A stretch of 5,404 bases of DNA from positions 1 to 5,404 of the forward strand of contig JACQEA010000224.1 in the NCBI GenBank assembly GCA_016200825.1. The letters run 5' to 3'. Numbering within the stretch: position 1 is the first letter of the stretch; the number at the start of each line of letters is the position of its first letter. Position numbers and translations under genes: made by a program. The notes below the pieces were generated by a model. It did no database searches. It was not told where the DNA came from and saw only the letters and a list, made by a program, of their open reading frames with translations. Shown here in pieces: positions 1 through 5,401 of this stretch. The stretch comes from Chloroflexota bacterium. Lineage in GTDB: Bacteria > Chloroflexota > Anaerolineae > UBA4142.

Positions 1-215
1 TCCAAGCGTTGATTCAATCCTTCCAAATCATCCGCGTACGCAATCGGCGCGGTCTGTTGCATGCGAATTAATCGCGCGCGTTGTTCTTCATACGCGCTGG
101 CAATGAGATTCCGCACGCGCTTGTCAATCTCGCGCCGCTGATCTTTCGCGCGATAGCCCACCGTTGGCGAGGTCGCGGATGCCATTTCCAAAACGCGTTG
201 TTCCAAATTACTCAT
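1..215 (-). CDS. Unrecognised charged, probably helical protein; 5' part only
   Basis: The frame is open from an ATG at 215 to the left edge (71 complete codons), so the C-terminus lies outside the window. The start is well supported: an AAAGGAG ribosome site at 222-228 sits 6 bases upstream and touches the stop of the preceding gene. The visible protein begins MSNLEQRVLEMASAT and is rich in Arg, Glu, Gln and Leu. It contains a basic stretch (DQRREIDKRVRNLIASAYEE) and further heptad-like spacing of hydrophobic residues, which suggests amphipathic helix or coiled coil. There is no signal peptide, membrane segment or cysteine motif in this part. I do not recognise the family. The 12-base gap to the upstream zinc-ribbon membrane protein implies co-transcription and perhaps translational coupling, so a cytoplasmic partner of that protein is an inference from position only. 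Confidence 0.75.
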   Translation of the reverse strand, partial: MSNLEQRVLEMASATSPTVGYRAKDQRREIDKRVRNLIASAYEEQRARLIRMQQTAPIAYADDLEGLNQRL

Positions 216-221
216 CACCAA

Positions 222-228
222 CTCCTTT
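222..228 (-). promoter_or_regulatory. Shine-Dalgarno site for the partial left-edge gene
   Basis: On the minus strand the sequence reads TAAAAGGAGTTGGTGATG. The TAA is the stop of the upstream gene, AAAGGAG is a strong ribosome site, and ATG follows after 6 bases. The site overlaps the upstream stop codon, which fits translational coupling between the two genes and fixes the start at 215. Confidence 0.8.
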
Positions 229-794
229 TATTTCTGCGGCGGCGCGGGCGTGGCGCGCGTTTGCGGCGCATCTTGCGGCACAAATAATTCGACCGCGCAG
301 TACGGACATTTCACAATCCCTTTGCCCACAATTTCGCGAATGCCGCCGCAATTAGGACATTTATTGCTTCCCACATTCGCGGCGTCGTTTCCGTAAAACA
401 TTCCTTCTTGCCAATTAATAAATCCGCTGAACAAACTTTGATTCACCAATTCATAAATCGCGTTCTTGATTTGATCGCGCGTCATTTTCATTTCGATTGC
501 CGCCGCGCCGACCGAAATTTTTCCCGCGGATTGAATCATGCCCAAGAGCCGTTCTTTTTGTTGAACGTCTGCCATTTCTTTGGCTTCTTGCGAACCTTTG
601 ACGACGAGAAAAATTCCAACTCCGCCGAGCAACAATAATGGCACAACCCCAAACAGCGCGATACCTAAGACCGCGCCCGCGTTGCTCAAACCAGCCGGTC
701 CCGAACCTGCCGCGCCGAGTCCAAGAAAAAGTGTCACGACACCGCAAATCAAAACGCTGGCAACAATTAGCACAATCCCAATTGTGCGCCCCAC
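228..794 (-). CDS. Two-TM membrane protein with winged-helix-like middle and C-terminal zinc ribbon
   Basis: With a GTG start at 794 the protein is 188 residues. Two hydrophobic segments (about residues 2-27 and 39-66) form an N-terminal membrane hairpin, so the rest should face the cytoplasm. Residues about 78-137 (from KERLLGMIQSAGKIS to INWQEGMFYGND) look like a winged-helix/PCI-type fold. A zinc ribbon follows, with CPNC at 146-149 and CPYC at 163-166, then a short Pro-rich tail ending in PPQK. The frame extends upstream to a TTG at 830, right after an in-frame TAA, but no ribosome site precedes that TTG. GGGAGG lies 4 bases before the GTG, and the protein would then start at the first membrane helix, so I prefer 794. 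The DUF2207 gene lies upstream on the same strand and the next gene begins 12 bases downstream. The function is not known; nucleic-acid or protein binding at the membrane is an inference. Confidence 0.85.
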   Translation of the reverse strand: MGRTIGIVLIVASVLICGVVTLFLGLGAAGSGPAGLSNAGAVLGIALFGVVPLLLLGGVGIFLVVKGSQEAKEMADVQQKERLLGMIQSAGKISVGAAAIEMKMTRDQIKNAIYELVNQSLFSGFINWQEGMFYGNDAANVGSNKCPNCGGIREIVGKGIVKCPYCAVELFVPQDAPQTRATPAPPQK

Positions 795-798
795 AAAT

Positions 799-804
799 CC
801 TCCC
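799..804 (-). promoter_or_regulatory. Ribosome site deciding the GTG start at 794
   Basis: The minus strand reads GGGAGGATTTGTG, giving a GGGAGG core 4 bases before GTG 794. The spacing is tight but workable. The competing TTG at 830 has only U-rich and TCGCGA sequence upstream, with no purine-rich site, so this motif favours the shorter protein. Confidence 0.5.
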
Positions 805-836
805 GAATTATTTTCAGAAACGAAGTGCAAGATTTA

Positions 837-856
837 TCGCGAGAAAAAAATCGCGA
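837..856. repeat. Small inverted repeat, TCGCGA arms around an A/T loop
   Basis: Two TCGCGA hexamers (837-842 and 851-856) flank an 8-base loop (GAAAAAAA on the plus strand), giving a 6-bp GC-rich stem. It lies in the 77-base spacer between the DUF2207 gene and the zinc-ribbon gene. There is no U-tract after the stem on the minus strand, so it is not a standard terminator. It may be a weak mRNA hairpin or simple chance, since CGCG is very common throughout this window. Confidence 0.4.
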
Positions 857-870
857 CATGCAATTGCAGA

Positions 871-905
871 AATCCAAAATCGTAAATCATAAATCGTAAA
901 TCTTG
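871..905. repeat. Degenerate 7-base tandem repeat AATCNNA, five units
   Basis: Five adjacent heptamers read AATCCAA, AATCGTA, AATCATA, AATCGTA and AATCTTG; the fifth unit is degenerate and runs up to the stop region of the DUF2207 gene (stop 908-910). The array fills most of the short spacer between two minus-strand genes. Short-period arrays of this kind are seen in intergenic regions of several bacterial phyla and have no established function. A palindrome, TGCAATTGCA (859-868), sits directly beside it. Confidence 0.65.
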
Positions 906-907
906 TA

Positions 908-2848
908 TCATCCAAATCCCGACGATCCTCCACCGCCGCTACTACCGCCACTACTTCCTCCACTGCTAAATCCGCTGCCACCGCCGCCGCTAAAACCGCT
1001 GTTACTTGGCGCGGGCGTGCTGACCAATGTTGACGCGGTCGTATTTAGCATCGAGAAAAATCCGGTCGTCATCGAATCCAAGCCGCGAAACATTCCGCTC
1101 GCGGCGCGATCGAGCGAAGGCATTTCGCCCGCGCGATTTGTCCCACCGCCCGTACCGCTTTCGCGATCCATCGCCGCCATTCCGCGATCGTTTGAACGAT
1201 AACCTCCGCCATAATAGCCGCCCGGCGGATAATAGCCGGTATCGTACTGATACCACGCGGGCGCGGGCGTGCCAACTTGCGCGAATTTTTGGACGAACGA
1301 TTTTTCCAAACCAAATGTGATCGCGTACGGTAGATATTCATCAAATAGTTCTTTGGCTTGATCGAGCTTGGTAAACTTCTCGATGCTTTCCAGATAGCGT
1401 TTGAACGCCGCCCATTTTGCGCGTTCACTCGCGCCTTTTGGAGTTCGGCGCGGCATGAATGGACTGAGGATAATCAATCCAATCGCGGCGAAGAAAAATC
1501 CAATCGGCATACACATTGCGAACGGCGCGACGTCAACGAAATCGCTCAACAGCTCAAAGAAGACGCACCCAAATAAAATTGCCAACATCAGCGCGGCAAA
1601 TCCAAGTCCCGCGTAAAAACGACGCGTGCTTTGGGGATTGCCGTAATAAAATCCCATCTTGGTGACGTCGGCGTACATTTGGTTCTTGATTTCGCCGATG
1701 GCAGTGTAAAATTTTTCTTTCAGTTCCGATAAATCTACCGCGTTCAATGTGCCGAAAATATTTTTCAATACGGTCCGCTCATACGGTCGCAACTTGAAAT
1801 CGTCGCCGATTTTCTCAAACGCGAAATCCAATTCGCCGGTCGAATCTTTTTTCTCGGTCATTTTCAAAATGCCGCGGCGCGCCAGATCAACCAGCGTCGC
1901 GAGAATATCTTTTAGATCCGCGCTTTCGTCAATCAAAGTGCCGACGACGCCCGGTGGTAGATCGGAGGGCGGTTTGTTGGTTGAGGCAACTGCGACAACA
2001 GAAGGATCGCGCCCCTTGACGTACCACAAAACGTACAACGATAACGGACCCGTGATCAGAATCACGACACCGAGAAAAAGGAAAAATAAATTGAAAACTT
2101 GCGCATCATTTTCGCGTTGGGCGCGATCGGACACTAAGCGATCTGCCTCGGCTTGCCAAGGCGGCGGTGGCGCGGTGATCGCGCCGTGCGGGAATTGTGC
2201 GCGCACTTCGAGAGTTTCATTTGCCGCTAATGATTTGATGGTTGCGAGGATAGTATTTCCGTTCGGAATGGATATTTGCGCGCGCGATAAACTGGCAACG
2301 GCTTTGATTTGATCGGGAGAAAAGGTGGATGGAAGATGAATCGTCGCGGTGATGCTAGAAATATCATAACCCTTTTTTCCTTCGATCACCTCGGGCCAAA
2401 ACTGATCGCCGTCATTGTACTGGCGCACGACACCTTGCATTGTGTAGCTAACCGTAAACGTGCGCGATTGATTCACCGTCGTGGGAAAAAACCATTTGAC
2501 GAATTGCTGATTATTTTCTTGATACGTGAAAAACGTATTCGGATCATTGCTGGTTGTTGGGCGATACGCTTGATTATTTTCCGAAACTGAGAAATCGGTG
2601 ACCGCCGTCACGTTTTGCAAACCGACGGCGCGAAAGGCAAAAGTAAATCCCGGTGTGCCAGAAAATTGCACTTGCCACGTTTCAACAAAGCGCGCGTCGC
2701 CGTTTTTTAGAATTGTAATATCCGCGTCGCGGCGCGGGACCGCGACCGAGCGCGATTGAGATTGTGCGCGCGCCGGCACGGTAACCACGAGGAGAGAAAT
2801 TGCGAGAACAAAAAGTGTAAGCGCGCGGAACATGCGGAGGGAATGCAT
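908..2848 (-). CDS. DUF2207 family membrane protein with Gly/Ser-rich C-terminus
   Basis: The protein has 646 residues. A signal peptide (about 1-29; hydrophobic 8-24, ARA before Gln29) is followed by an exported beta-rich domain (about 33-230), the typical DUF2207 N-terminal part. A membrane helix at 253-277 leads into WYVKGRDP (275-282) and then LPPGVVGTLIDESADLKDIL (297-316), both characteristic of the family. A cytoplasmic region with DLARRGIL (321-328) follows. Two more helices lie at about 411-430 and 443-464, followed by a conserved helical block (KWAAFKRYLE through FDEYLPYAITFGLEKSF). The tail is Tyr/Gly-rich (533-550), then Met/Ser-containing, and ends in a Gly/Ser run (617-646). The start at ATG 2848 is supported by GAAGGAG 5 bases upstream. 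Members (for example YciQ-like proteins) have no assigned biochemical function. It is probably the first gene of the minus-strand operon. Confidence 0.92.
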   Translation of the reverse strand: MHSLRMFRALTLFVLAISLLVVTVPARAQSQSRSVAVPRRDADITILKNGDARFVETWQVQFSGTPGFTFAFRAVGLQNVTAVTDFSVSENNQAYRPTTSNDPNTFFTYQENNQQFVKWFFPTTVNQSRTFTVSYTMQGVVRQYNDGDQFWPEVIEGKKGYDISSITATIHLPSTFSPDQIKAVASLSRAQISIPNGNTILATIKSLAANETLEVRAQFPHGAITAPPPPWQAEADRLVSDRAQRENDAQVFNLFFLFLGVVILITGPLSLYVLWYVKGRDPSVVAVASTNKPPSDLPPGVVGTLIDESADLKDILATLVDLARRGILKMTEKKDSTGELDFAFEKIGDDFKLRPYERTVLKNIFGTLNAVDLSELKEKFYTAIGEIKNQMYADVTKMGFYYGNPQSTRRFYAGLGFAALMLAILFGCVFFELLSDFVDVAPFAMCMPIGFFFAAIGLIILSPFMPRRTPKGASERAKWAAFKRYLESIEKFTKLDQAKELFDEYLPYAITFGLEKSFVQKFAQVGTPAPAWYQYDTGYYPPGGYYGGGYRSNDRGMAAMDRESGTGGGTNRAGEMPSLDRAASGMFRGLDSMTTGFFSMLNTTASTLVSTPAPSNSGFSGGGGSGFSSGGSSGGSSGGGGSSGFG

Positions 2849-2853
2849 TGGAT

Positions 2854-2860
2854 CTCCTTC
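2854..2860 (-). promoter_or_regulatory. Shine-Dalgarno site of the DUF2207 gene
   Basis: The minus strand reads GAAGGAGATCCAATG. The GAAGGAG core is 5 bases from the ATG at 2848. It selects this ATG over the in-frame ATG five codons further in, which has no purine-rich site before it. Confidence 0.8.
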
Positions 2861-2877
2861 TCAATTGGACGCGCGTA

Positions 2878-2883
2878 ATTATA
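2878..2883 (-). promoter_or_regulatory. Probable -10 box (TATAAT) for the DUF2207 operon
   Basis: A perfect TATAAT lies on the minus strand, about 30 bases upstream of the DUF2207 start. This predicts a transcript starting near 2871 with a leader of about 23 bases that contains the ribosome site. The -35 position (about 2901-2906, TTTTCT) is a poor match, so the promoter would depend on its -10 box or on an activator. The upstream sequence is A/T-rich. Confidence 0.5.
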
Positions 2884-2916
2884 TGTTACTTTTTGTGAAA
2901 AGAAAAGCCGCATTTT

Positions 2917-2945
2917 TTGACATAGTGAATTGCCGATGATAAGAT
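2917..2945 (+). promoter_or_regulatory. Promoter of apgM, TTGACA-N17-TAAGAT, probably leaderless
   Basis: A consensus -35 TTGACA (2917-2922) is separated by 17 bases from TAAGAT (2940-2945), which matches 4 of 6 positions of TATAAT and fits the TANNNT pattern of leaderless promoters. A start site 7 bases after the -10 box falls at about 2952-2953, exactly where an ATG begins. The -10 box overlaps the alternative upstream ATG (2944), which therefore could not be translated from this promoter. No ribosome site precedes either ATG. Confidence 0.6.
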
Positions 2946-2952
2946 GCGCCGA

Positions 2953-4158
2953 ATGAATTTCCAACTCCTCAAACAACTTTTGATCCCCGGTCAAACAAAA
3001 ATTGTAATGATCGTCATGGATGGTCTCGGCGGATTGCCGCGCGAACGCGGTGGAAAAACTGAACTCGAATCCGCGCGCAAACCCAATCTCGACGCGCTCG
3101 CGCACGAATCAATTCTGGGCATTGCCGACCCGGTTGCGCCCGGGGTTACGCCCGGCAGTGGTCCGGGACATCTTGGTATTTTCGGCTACGATCCGCTCGA
3201 GTACGAAATCGGCCGCGGGGTGTTAGAAGCGTTGGGAATTGATTTTGAGTTGGGCGCAAACGATGTCGCCGCGCGCGGAAATTTTTGCACGATAGACGCG
3301 GCGGGAAAATTGCTCGATCGCCGCGCAGGAAGAATCGCAACCGAATTGAATTTAGAACTGACAAAAATTTTGCGGACGATCAAATTGCCGCGCGCGCAAA
3401 TTTTTGTCGAGACGGTCAGGGATTATCGTTTTGTGTTTGTGCTGCGCGGAAAAGGATTGGGCGACGCGCTTTCGGAAACCGATCCACAACGCGTAGGTGT
3501 CGCGCCGCTCCCGGTCAAAGCGCTCGATGCAAAATCGCGCGTCAGCGCGAATCTGGCGAACGCGTTTATCGCGCGCGCACATAAGTTACTCGCGGACAAA
3601 CAACCCGCGAACATGATTATGCTGCGCGGTTTTGCCAAACGGCCAACGATTCCAACTTTTCAAGAGGTGTATGGATTGCGCGCCGCCGCGATCGCGATTT
3701 ATCCGATGTATCGTGGGTTGGCGCGCACGCTCGGTATGCAAACACTAACGGTCGCGGGCGAAACTTTGGCCGACGAGTTTACCGCGCTTGAAAAAAATTG
3801 GAATACATTTGATTTTTTTTATTTGCATGTCAAGAAAACCGATTCGTCCGGCGAAGACGGCGACTTTGAAAAAAAATCGCGCGTGATCGAAGAGCTCGAC
3901 GCGCAACTGCCGCGTTTGCGCGCGCTCAACCCGGATGTGATTGTTGTCGGCGGCGATCATTCAACGCCGGCAATTTTGAAAGCGCATTCGTGGCATCCCG
4001 TGCCGGTGTTATTGTATTCTAAATATTGTCGCGCGGACGGCATCGCGGAATATGGCGAACGCGCGTGCGCGCGCGGCAGTTTGGGCCGCGTGCGCTCAAA
4101 AGAATTGATGCCGCTCGCGCTCGCCAACGCGTTACGCACCACAAAATTTGGCGCGTGA
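2953..4158 (+). CDS. apgM: 2,3-bisphosphoglycerate-independent phosphoglycerate mutase, archaeal type (ApgM)
   Basis: The protein has 401 residues, the usual family length of about 400. It interconverts 3- and 2-phosphoglycerate in cytoplasmic glycolysis/gluconeogenesis through a phosphoserine intermediate, using two divalent metals (alkaline-phosphatase superfamily). Visible motifs are MDGLGG (metal Asp23), TPGSGPGHLGIFGYDP with the catalytic Ser69, YEIGRG near 85-89, KKTDSSGEDGDFEKK (294-308), GGDHSTP (Asp335, His336) and AHSWHPVP (His345). The C-terminal SLGRVRSKELMPLAL block is also typical. The frame allows ATG 2944 (404 residues), but that codon overlaps the -10 box. MNFQLLKQL from 2953 matches the usual N-terminal length as I recall it, so 2953 is preferred. 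A proposed homoserine-kinase branch of related proteins exists; the motifs here fit the mutase better. The menC gene follows after 84 bases of mostly repeat. Confidence 0.92.
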   Translation: MNFQLLKQLLIPGQTKIVMIVMDGLGGLPRERGGKTELESARKPNLDALAHESILGIADPVAPGVTPGSGPGHLGIFGYDPLEYEIGRGVLEALGIDFELGANDVAARGNFCTIDAAGKLLDRRAGRIATELNLELTKILRTIKLPRAQIFVETVRDYRFVFVLRGKGLGDALSETDPQRVGVAPLPVKALDAKSRVSANLANAFIARAHKLLADKQPANMIMLRGFAKRPTIPTFQEVYGLRAAAIAIYPMYRGLARTLGMQTLTVAGETLADEFTALEKNWNTFDFFYLHVKKTDSSGEDGDFEKKSRVIEELDAQLPRLRALNPDVIVVGGDHSTPAILKAHSWHPVPVLLYSKYCRADGIAEYGERACARGSLGRVRSKELMPLALANALRTTKFGA

Positions 4159-4228
4159 AAAAAAATGCTCACCGCAAAGAACGCAGAGAACGCGAAGAAA
4201 AAAATCTCTCTGCGAGCTCTGCGGTGAG
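4158..4228 (-). terminator. Possible intrinsic terminator on the minus strand (stem-loop then U8)
   Basis: Read on the minus strand, the 22-bp imperfect stem (4228-4168) is followed by CA and then eight Ts (4165-4158), a layout like a rho-independent terminator. On the plus strand, the direction of both flanking genes, no T-tract follows the stem. It could block antisense transcription into apgM, or the A-tract may simply be chance next to a repeat element. No minus-strand gene is seen that would need it. Confidence 0.3.
4168..4228. repeat. Imperfect palindromic repeat element of 9-base units
   Basis: The left arm (4168-4189, beginning CTCACCGCAAAGAACG) and the right arm (4207-4228, ending GCTCTGCGGTGAG) pair at 19 of 22 positions around a 17-base loop. 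Inside the left half are three tandem 9-mers: CGCAAAGAA (4173-4181), CGCAGAGAA (4182-4190) and CGCGAAGAA (4191-4199). The element starts 9 bases after the apgM stop and ends 14 bases before the menC start, filling that gap. A copy of its left part recurs after menC. It resembles the CGCAAAGAACGC-type dispersed repeats found between genes in many environmental bacteria. A role in mRNA 3'-end stability or as a passive mobile element is inference. Confidence 0.8.
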
Positions 4229-4242
4229 ATTCGAAGATACAA

Positions 4243-5370
4243 ATGCGCATCGAATCCATCGAACTACGTCATATCAAGATTCCGTACCTCACGCCTTTTC
4301 AAACTTCATTCGGCGTGGGCGTCGAAAACGATCACACGATCATCGCGATCAAGACCGATGGCGTGATAGGGTGGGGCGAATGCGTTGCGAGCGCCGAGCC
4401 GTACTATTCCGCGGAAACCGCGCAGACCGCGTGGCATGTTCTCCGCGATTTTATTATTCCGAGTTTGCTGGGAAAAAATATTTCGTCGGTGGACGACGCG
4501 TTAGCGTTGATGGCGCGCGTGCGCGGTCACAATATGGCAAAAGCCGGAGTGGAAGCCGCGTTGTGGGACGCGTTCGCGAAACAAAAAGAAATTTCGCTCG
4601 CTAAAATTCTTGGCGGGACGCGCGATGAAATTGTCGTTGGGGTGAGCATCGGCTTGCAGCCCTCCGTTGCTGATTTAGTAAAACGCGTGGCAGGTTACCT
4701 AAGCGAAGGATATGCGCGCATCAAAATCAAAATCGAACCCGGGCGCGATGTGGAACTCGCGGCGGCGGTGCGGAAAGAATTTCCGAATATTTTATTGCAA
4801 GTTGATGCGAACTCGGCGTACTCACTGCGCGATATTGCGCGTTTGCGTCCACTCGATCAATTTAATTTGCTTTTGATCGAACAGCCGCTGGGCTACGACG
4901 ACATTTACGATCATTCTAAACTTGCGCGCGAATTAACGACGCCGATTTGTTTGGATGAAAGCATTGATAACGTTAGCGACGCGAACGTCGCGATGGAATT
5001 GGGCGCGTGCAAAATTATCAACATCAAGCCGGGCCGCGTAGGCGGATTTTCGGAATCGAAAAAAATTCACGATGCGTGCGCGGCGCGCAATGTGCCGGTC
5101 TGGCACGGCGGTATGCTTGAATCCGGCATTGGGCGCGCGGGGAATATCGCGTTGGCGTCGCTCGAAAATTTTAGATTGCCCGGCGATATTTCGGCGAGCA
5201 AACGTTACTTTAGCGAAGATATTGTCGAGCCTGAATTTGAAATGAATAGAGATGGAACGATCACCGTGCCAACTCAACCGGGAATCGGCGTGGAAGTAAA
5301 AATGAATCGCTTGGAACGCGTAACCCAATCGCGCGCCGAGTTTAAAGCAAATAGACTTTATTCAGAATAG
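4243..5370 (+). CDS. menC: o-Succinylbenzoate synthase / N-succinylamino acid racemase, type-2 MenC
   Basis: The protein has 375 residues, full length for this enolase-superfamily branch. The N-terminal capping domain includes TPFQTSFG (17-24) and GWGECVA (43-49). The barrel carries IKIKIEPG with catalytic Lys163 (KxK, 161-163), VDANSAY with metal ligand Asp188, IEQP with Glu213, CLDES with Asp238, and NIKPGRVGG with the second catalytic Lys262. GGMLESGIGRA (289-299) and LPGDISASKRYF (312-323) are typical of the OSBS/NSAR subfamily. The reaction is dehydration of SHCHC to o-succinylbenzoate in menaquinone synthesis, and many members also racemise N-succinylamino acids. Arg265, three residues after Lys262, is associated with the racemase activity. 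No other men gene is nearby, so the physiological role is open. The start ATG fits the family N-terminus; only a weak GAAG (4233-4236) precedes it. Repeat copies flank the gene. Confidence 0.9.
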   Translation: MRIESIELRHIKIPYLTPFQTSFGVGVENDHTIIAIKTDGVIGWGECVASAEPYYSAETAQTAWHVLRDFIIPSLLGKNISSVDDALALMARVRGHNMAKAGVEAALWDAFAKQKEISLAKILGGTRDEIVVGVSIGLQPSVADLVKRVAGYLSEGYARIKIKIEPGRDVELAAAVRKEFPNILLQVDANSAYSLRDIARLRPLDQFNLLLIEQPLGYDDIYDHSKLARELTTPICLDESIDNVSDANVAMELGACKIINIKPGRVGGFSESKKIHDACAARNVPVWHGGMLESGIGRAGNIALASLENFRLPGDISASKRYFSEDIVEPEFEMNRDGTITVPTQPGIGVEVKMNRLERVTQSRAEFKANRLYSE

Positions 5371-5375
5371 AAAAT

Positions 5376-5401
5376 CTCACCGCAAAGAACGCAAAGAACG
5401 C
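5376..5401. repeat. Second copy of the 9-base-unit repeat, cut by the window edge
   Basis: This stretch matches 4168-4193 at 25 of 26 bases and contains two exact CGCAAAGAA units (5381-5389, 5390-5398). It begins 5 bases after the menC stop codon (5368-5370), the same kind of position as the first copy after apgM. Whether it goes on to form a palindrome cannot be seen, because the window ends at 5404. Confidence 0.75.

Noticed and set aside
871..905. CRISPR array
   Set aside because: The units are only 7 bases with no spacers between them, and no cas gene is present.
903..1202. 99-codon proline-rich open frame on the plus strand
   Set aside because: The proline and leucine runs are the reverse complement of the Gly/Ser-coding tail of the DUF2207 gene, not a real protein.
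1749..2312. 187-codon open frame on the plus strand
   Set aside because: It lies entirely within the DUF2207 gene on the opposite strand, has no ribosome site and encodes a basic, low-complexity protein typical of an antisense shadow.
2707..3105. 132-codon minus-strand open frame across the divergent promoter region
   Set aside because: It would overlap the starts of both apgM and the DUF2207 gene and both promoters; the clear TATAAT, TTGACA and ribosome-site signals explain this region better.
4168..4228. Rho-independent terminator for apgM on the plus strand
   Set aside because: The stem-loop is followed by ATTCGAAG with no T-tract in that direction.
4026..4604. 192-codon open frame on the plus strand spanning the apgM end and menC start
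   Set aside because: It overlaps two well-recognised genes in another frame, runs through the palindromic repeat and is extremely Arg-rich, as expected for a shadow frame in CGCG-rich DNA.
4933..5328. 131-codon open frame on the minus strand
   Set aside because: It is antisense to the conserved barrel of menC, with no start signals and no recognisable domain.
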